From NCBI GenBank assembly GCA_023078555.1, contig CM041196.1:3472001-3536000 (forward strand): 64,000 nt of DNA. The letters run 5' to 3'. Shown here one piece after another: positions 58,720 to 64,000 of the stretch. The translations under genes and the position numbers were made by a program. The notes under the pieces were generated by a model. That model was given only the letters and a program-made list of their open reading frames with translations, was not told where the DNA came from and did no database searches. Position 1 is the first letter of the stretch, and each line of letters begins with the position of its first letter. This DNA comes from Ulva prolifera. Its lineage: Eukaryota; Chlorophyta; Ulvophyceae; Ulvales; Ulvaceae.

Positions 58720-60871
58720 CTGCATGCGGCACCGGAATGGGGACGCCTGCCGTGCGGGCGGCCCGCGTGTGCGTGGGCGGTGTCCACGGTGTGCGGGCAT
58801 CTGACCAGGTGGTGGCACTCTGAGCGGGCGGGCGGCGCCGTGAAAGAAGCAAGCGGACGGTGCAAACACCGAGCCACCCGACGAGGTCGTGTCTACGAGA
58901 GCCACGGGCACGGGGTGTCTCTCGAATTGACAGGCACACACCCGAGCGGGCGCAGGGCTAGGCTCGGCCGTCAGTGTGCTGGTGTGGCGGGCGTACCCAG
59001 AGCGCTGGAGCATCTCGGCCTGGAGCCTGGAGCCAGTCGAAGGGTCCTCGAACGTGCTGCCTGTGGGGTCTATCGTCCACTGCGAGTGGCACACGCCGCT
59101 GCAACACCGGGTGGGTGGCCTGGCCGTCACGGCTTGGAAACGGCAGGGTGAGAGATGTCACCCGGAAGGAGGATGTCTGGGGCCCCAGCGGGTCCACGCC
59201 TGTCATATATCAGACCGCCAGACTTCCATGACTGCAGAGGTGAGGCCTGCAACGGCGTCGCCCTGTTACGTAGGGGTCCCATGGCGGTGCGAGGTCCCGG
59301 GCATGCATGCACGACTCTCAGCCGGAAGCTGCGGCCTCTCCCTATCTTATCCGCCCCGACATGCCCCCACGTGCGGGCAGCAGTCCTCCGTGCTACGGTA
59401 GTGAAAGAGTGAACGGAAGACGACCGATACCGGTAGCCTTGAGTGCATGTTGATGTCGATTCGGGTGAGATGCGGCGTCGGTGTTTGAATGCACTCTTCT
59501 GTGGTGTCGGCGTGAGGGGCGCCGTGCATCAGTGCATGGGTGCGTCGCGGCTCTGTGCGCATGCAGTATGACGCAGCCCAGCGGCAGGATAGACCCCGAC
59601 TTGTAGGCTGGCAGACACCTGTCTCCCTCCCTAGGCCGATTCCCAGTTGTCCGTCTGTTGTCCGTCTGAAACGTCGCTGCAGTGACCGTTCGTTGCTGTT
59701 ACTGTCTGGTTTTCCGCGGATTCCGAGTGGAATCGACTTAACTACGCAAGCTTACGACCGATCGAGCTGCTGTGCTGTGTTGTGTGGAGGTTGCACTGTC
59801 GCTGTCCCTTCGCGCGAGGTTGCACTGTCGCTGTCCTGTGTGTGGGATATTACAAGAGAGTGAGCGGGAGGTAACAGACACTGTGTGTCTGTGTGTGTCG
59901 GGGTGCCCTCCACCGTCACGGTTGCAGGGCGCTGTCGCAGCTGCGCCTTGGGTACATCGCGCCCTGTTTGTGTGCTCGTCCGGGCTGCACCTCTGCGTTT
60001 GACGATGGTACCGGATGGCGAATCGGTGGGAGCGCCAAGCGGGCGTCCGTCCCTCGATGAAGGGGCTATCCATGAAGCAGCCGGACACACTGGTCCCGGT
60101 GGACCGCCAGCGGCTCGTGCTCCACCATGTAGGCGGTGCGGCGGCTTCTCACCTGCTGTCACCTGCCGTCACCTGCGCCCCCCGTTCCTGTGCTGTGCTG
60201 TGGTCACCCTGTGCATGTGTTCTGCCCCTGTTCTACGCTCTCCGTGTGGAACCACCTCGGCCACGGGTGCAGTTTCAGCTGGGTGGACGGCGCAGCGCCT
60301 GGCTTGACGGTGCACGTCGAGCAGATGCGGGCGCCGCAGCTGACTCTGCCTGGTGGCGGAGGAGCTGCACGGGCGGCGCAAAGGTGGAGTGCGGACCTCG
60401 GCGACGTTGGCGACGGGAGAGTGGCTTATTCGTTGGTCTGGGACCGGGCGTGGACCGTGCGCTCGTGCGATCCCTGCCTGCCTGCATGACTCGCTGTGAT
60501 GCGCTGTCAGTTCCAGCGGTCGGGAAAAAGCTAACGGGGCCATTCGACTCTGTGAATCAACAGGCCCGCCCGCAGACTGCCTGGCGGAATGCCCAGCAGT
60601 CAAGCCCCATCCGCTCTAGAGCAAACTGTGCTGCTCGGACAGCTGTGGCCCGTGCGGCAGGGGTGTCAGGGCGGTCTACGGGTGCTGTGCTGCACCCCCG
60701 GTGGCAGCCAAGCCTACCGAGAGCGCAATCAGCCCCAACTACACGGATTGCCTGATTTATCTCTGGAACTTTTACAGGCAACAGATCACCCACTGCCTTA
60801 TGTCTCCACAAACTCTCGCCGAGAGTACGAGACTCCGTACCAGCCCGGTGGCATTTCAGACTCTCTACAGC
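58720..60871. other. High-GC region; possible 5' exons of gene B, no other supported gene
   Basis: A minus-strand frame at 58,672-59,206 (SQWTIDPTGSTFEDPSTG...) may belong to gene B. At about 59,400 and 59,848 the plus strand has gagtgaacgg and ttacaagagagtgagcggga, similar to a sequence at 29,335; these resemble reversed element tails ending in TGTAA. Plus-strand frames at 60,015-60,755 lack protein-like features. Confidence 0.4.
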
Positions 60872-60990
60872 TGATGCTGTTGCGCTGCATGTGTGATGCT
60901 CTATTGTTCTGTACAACTCGATGGTGTTGCCGCTCTACTGCTATGAAAGCCTCTGGAAACGCTGCTGGAAACAAACAGACCCCGGCCTCG
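60872..60990 (-). repeat. Right arm of the inverted repeat around gene B
   Basis: The plus strand runs gatgctgttgcgctgcatg, gatgctctattgttctgtac, gctatgaaagcctctggaaa and acagaccccggcct. This is the reverse complement of the 57,442-57,640 region. The inner and outer edges are not sharp, so the arms may be two inverted copies of a dispersed repeat rather than transposon termini. Confidence 0.75.
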
Positions 60991-61148
60991 TATACGTGCA
61001 CATGCACATCGTGCGTGCTGGTGCGCCGCTTGTGCGAGCTAAGCCCACCTCGGATGCTACGTTCAGAGCGATCGAATGGCCCCATTAGCGGCTTTCTGAC
61101 CGCCAGCTGCCAGCGGCTGTGTGTGACCCGACCGCCGCATGCAGGGCG

Positions 61149-64000
61149 ATGGCGCACGTCGTGCAAGGCAGGCGTGGCAACCATCCGCGCGTCAAGCGCG
61201 TGCGGCGGCGGGAGGCGTACGGCTGCACCGCGTGGGGCTCCCTCCCCAGAGCTGACAGCAGCGTGCGGCGCCGCGAGTGGACCGCGTTGGTGCGGCTCCC
61301 GGTGGCGTCCGCACCCGAGCGACGTGAATGCGGCGCGGCCTCGCTGGCCAAGCGTGTGCGCACCGCACGGGCGTGGTCGCTGAACCCCGCTCGACGGCGG
61401 CCCGTGGCGCACGCGACGCCGACGCGTGTCGTCGTCGCCGGTGGCGACGGAGGGCCCGACGTGGTTGTCCGCCAATCGGAGTACGGCGTGGCGTGGTGCG
61501 AGGGCCTCCCCCCCGTCGACGGCGCCGGGCCTGCGAGCGGAGGCGGAGACGGCCAGTTGGTCGGCGGCGGCGGCGTCACGGCCGGCATGCGTGCGGCCGC
61601 GGCGATCGTGAGGTGCGTCCAGGGCGTGATGCGGCGTACGCTCGCGCCGCCGCTGGCGGGAGGGCGGCCTGCGTGCATGCGTGAGGTCGCGGCGTGGGGC
61701 GACGTTCTGCATTCAGCGTCTGGCGCTGTGCGTCGCGAGCGGGCGGCCGTCGAGTCGCGGCGGGCGGAGGCTGCTGCGGCGGCGTCGAGGGCGCGGGGTT
61801 CGGGAGGCGGCGATGGTGGCCGCCGTGGCTCCGGGGGGGCCGTCATCCTGCCGTGGCATTGCGGCTGGAGTGCACGCGAGGAGGCGGTGGTGGTGGGCGC
61901 GGACGGGGCGGGAGGGGGCGGGGTGCAGGGCATGGAGAGGCTGCGCGGAGGAGGAGACGCGGGAGCGCCCCATGGCTGGCAGCGGGAGGTCTGTGAGGGG
62001 GACTCCAATGAGCCTGACGAGGGGCAGCCACGGACGCCGCCGGCGCACGCGGATCGCGCGAGCGAAGCCTTGACCGCAATGTCGAGCGAGGCCCTCCGGA
62101 GAGAGCTGCAGCGCAGGTCTGGCGCGGGTGGCGAAGGCGCCAGCGACACGCATGTCGGCGTGGCCGCTGCGGCGCCGGGAGGGCGCGGGGGGGCAGAGGT
62201 GGCGATGTCAGGGTGGCATTCCATGGGGGAGCCGTGGGTACAGGGGACGCCGGCGTTCCAGATGGGGGGGGGCGGCTTCAGCGGCGTGCCGCGCGTGGTG
62301 GGCCAGCCTGCCCCAGTGCACGCGTACGGCTCCGTGAGCCACGTGTACGGCGTCCCGCACGCCCCCGACGCCGCGGTCGGCGTGCCGCTCGACGGCCCGT
62401 GGGGGCACGGCGGTGGCATCCCGACGGCTGGCGCTGGCAGCGTGACAGGTGGGTGTCACCCTCCGCCCCCTGGTGTGAGCTTCTATCCGCCAGCATACCA
62501 GATCCCGGGGTTCGCCTACACGGCCCATCCGGCGATGTCGGGGGCCCCGTACGGTGGGTCGCCGCACCCACTCGTCCGCCACGCCGCGATGCCCGGACCT
62601 GCCCCGCCCACAGTTTCTGTTGGAACCCCGTTCCGGGAGGTGCACGCGGCGGCGCCACTCCCTGGACGAGGGGGCGCAGCCGCGACACGGGGCGACAGTG
62701 CGAGCCGTTGGGTACACCGGGCGGCCGATCCGCCCGCCATCGAGTCCAGGGAGGCTTTTGTGGGCCACTTGTCGGAGGGCGGCTGTGCCGGGGAGGCGGG
62801 CGGGGTGGGGTCGCGGTCGGCGGGCGGCGCGCGCGACGGCGGCGGTGGCGCGCGGGGCCACCCGGCCCCAGAACCGGGGGCACCTGCGTCCACAGGGCCT
62901 GGCACGCCTGCGCAGCCCGCGGTTCACAGCCCGCGGCGTACAGACGGTGGTGCACGCGGTGACGGCGACTCGGGCGACTGTGAGGTCTTGAGCGTGTCGA
63001 GCGGCACGCCCGACGGACACTGCGGAGGTGACGCGGCGGCGGACAGCGCCGGTGGCGTGCAGGGGCTCGCCTCCGCGGCGGCGGGCTGTCGCGCTGACGT
63101 TGCCGGCGGAGCCGTGCGCGACGCGGCACAAGGCGGCACAGCGCGGCGGCTGCCCCCCACCGGTGGCCAACGGGCCACGCTCGCGACACGCGGACTCACG
63201 GGACAGGAGCTCGGCAGCATCCTCGGCTGCAACATGCGGATGTCCAGCAGCAAAGGGGCGTTCGTGCGCCGGAGGGATCCCGCGAAGCGGGCGGCGCTGA
63301 AAGCGGACTTGAAATTGCGCAAGGGGAAGCGCCGGCGGAGTGAGGAGGGCCCTTCGGGGACCGTGGCGGCGGCGGCGGCTGCTGCCGGGCTGGAAGCCGC
63401 GGCGTGCGCGGCGACAGAGCGGGAACCCGTGGCATCGCCGCGCGGCTGCGCGGCCGCGACGACTCCGGGAGGCACACGGCAGGCTGCCCGCGGGCAGAAG
63501 AGGCCGGCGATGGCGGCCGTGACGAGAGGGCACACCAAGGCGGCGCGTCTTCGTAGCCTCGAGAGCGGCGGGGCGGCGGAGGCCGCGGGCGACGCGGTCC
63601 GGTGTGGCTCTGGTGTGGCGGATGCGCCCATGACGCGTCCAGCCGTCGCCGCCGCGGTCCAGGCGGGCGCGCACGGCTGCGCCAAGAGCCGTGCCGTCGC
63701 CCTCTCCAGGTCTGTCCTGGCTGCGTCCGACGATGACGCGCCTCCAGAGGCGTCACGCGACCGGGTGCGCCGCGGCGGCTCGACGGTGGCCGCGGTCGAC
63801 GTGTTCGCGTCGCTTCCAGAGGGCCCGGCCGCACGAGGAGGCGCTGTGGCCATCACAGGCCACGCTGCCAGCGGCGCACCTGGAGCGGCCATCACGGAGC
63901 GCCGTCGGGCGGCACCTGTGCCGGTGGGCGCCGCACGGCGGCCGTCTGCCGCAGCCGTGCCGGCGGGGGGAGGAGCGGCCGAAGAGGCGGAGGACGACAC
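61149..64000 (+). CDS. Gene C: unrecognised Gly/Ala/Arg-rich protein, at least 950 codons (3' partial)
   Basis: This frame (positions divisible by 3) is open from 61,089, just after a TAG, through the last base of the window, about 970 codons. I checked every codon by eye. The first ATG is at 61149. GC is high at codon position 3 and lowest at position 2, as in a real GC-rich gene. The first 110 residues are Arg-rich and ordered-looking (MAHVVQGRRGNHPRVKRVRR, EYGVAWCEGLPP). The middle is Gly/Pro/His/Tyr-rich (VHAYGSVSHVYGVPHAPD). Near 63,240-63,340 is a basic stretch (FVRRRDPAKRAALKADLKL, then KGKRRR) that looks like a nuclear or DNA-binding segment. No known domain was recognised. Large antisense frames here are judged to be shadows. 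The 5' end may instead be an acceptor near 61,088. Confidence 0.55.
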   Translation, partial: MAHVVQGRRGNHPRVKRVRRREAYGCTAWGSLPRADSSVRRREWTALVRLPVASAPERRECGAASLAKRVRTARAWSLNPARRRPVAHATPTRVVVAGGDGGPDVVVRQSEYGVAWCEGLPPVDGAGPASGGGDGQLVGGGGVTAGMRAAAAIVRCVQGVMRRTLAPPLAGGRPACMREVAAWGDVLHSASGAVRRERAAVESRRAEAAAAASRARGSGGGDGGRRGSGGAVILPWHCGWSAREEAVVVGADGAGGGGVQGMERLRGGGDAGAPHGWQREVCEGDSNEPDEGQPRTPPAHADRASEALTAMSSEALRRELQRRSGAGGEGASDTHVGVAAAAPGGRGGAEVAMSGWHSMGEPWVQGTPAFQMGGGGFSGVPRVVGQPAPVHAYGSVSHVYGVPHAPDAAVGVPLDGPWGHGGGIPTAGAGSVTGGCHPPPPGVSFYPPAYQIPGFAYTAHPAMSGAPYGGSPHPLVRHAAMPGPAPPTVSVGTPFREVHAAAPLPGRGGAAATRGDSASRWVHRAADPPAIESREAFVGHLSEGGCAGEAGGVGSRSAGGARDGGGGARGHPAPEPGAPASTGPGTPAQPAVHSPRRTDGGARGDGDSGDCEVLSVSSGTPDGHCGGDAAADSAGGVQGLASAAAGCRADVAGGAVRDAAQGGTARRLPPTGGQRATLATRGLTGQELGSILGCNMRMSSSKGAFVRRRDPAKRAALKADLKLRKGKRRRSEEGPSGTVAAAAAAAGLEAAACAATEREPVASPRGCAAATTPGGTRQAARGQKRPAMAAVTRGHTKAARLRSLESGGAAEAAGDAVRCGSGVADAPMTRPAVAAAVQAGAHGCAKSRAVALSRSVLAASDDDAPPEASRDRVRRGGSTVAAVDVFASLPEGPAARGGAVAITGHAASGAPGAAITERRRAAPVPVGAARRPSAAAVPAGGGAAEEAEDD

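Noticed and set aside
57666-58823. 385-codon plus-strand open frame
   Set aside because: It is antisense to the gene B exon and reads as Arg/Pro/Gly-rich translation of its complement.
62208-63674. 488-codon minus-strand open frame, plus 358- and 444-codon minus frames at 62,924-64,000 and 61,085-62,419
   Set aside because: They are antisense to the longer frame of gene C, overlap one another in different frames, and are expected in DNA of this GC content. Codon-position base use favours the plus frame.

Overview
The window looks like nuclear DNA from a green alga (Chlorophyta). The genes have many spliceosomal introns, with GT donors and acceptors that often read tgcag or catgcag. Several genes and element tails are followed by TGTAA, the usual chlorophyte poly(A) signal. 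The gene set fits a photosynthetic eukaryote that probably makes cilia: IFT139, a chloroplast-type peroxiredoxin Q, a plant-type chloroplast FMN hydrolase, a ferric-reductase-like flavocytochrome, a GH1 beta-glucosidase, a NEK kinase, a GDT1/TMEM165 transporter and SRP receptor beta. Nothing here is organised as a bacterial operon.

Positions 1-28,000 are ordinary gene space: IFT139 C-terminus (+), PRXQ (+), a 1,098-residue orphan (-), a degenerate DEAD-box helicase-like gene (-), GH1 (-), HAD/FMN hydrolase (+) and ferric reductase (-). The spaces between them hold short reverse-oriented LINE 3' tails and a 36-nt G run. At 30,700-37,100 are retroelements. One is a nearly intact two-ORF Penelope-like element with its GIY-YIG endonuclease at the N-terminus; its ORFs overlap as ATGA, and a hammerhead-like motif lies just downstream. 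The other is a 5'-truncated LINE. Positions 38,996-50,600 return to gene space with NEK (+), GDT1 (-) and SRPRB (+), then a tRNA-Arg(CCU) gene at 50,742.

From the tRNA gene to the end (50,800-64,000) the character changes. GC rises, and the sequence is full of tandem, dispersed and inverted repeats. Set among them are three coding regions I do not recognise: gene A (52,761-54,620, -, three exons joined in phase), gene B (57,933-58,719, -, with a C-terminal cysteine pair motif) and gene C (61,149 to beyond the window end, +, at least 950 codons). The tails of A and B each have partial copies nearby, and B lies between inverted copies of a repeat. This block is the best candidate for an undescribed mobile, viral-derived or subtelomeric gene system.

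Exon boundaries were set by hand from splice consensus, reading phase and family similarity recalled from knowledge. No database search was run.
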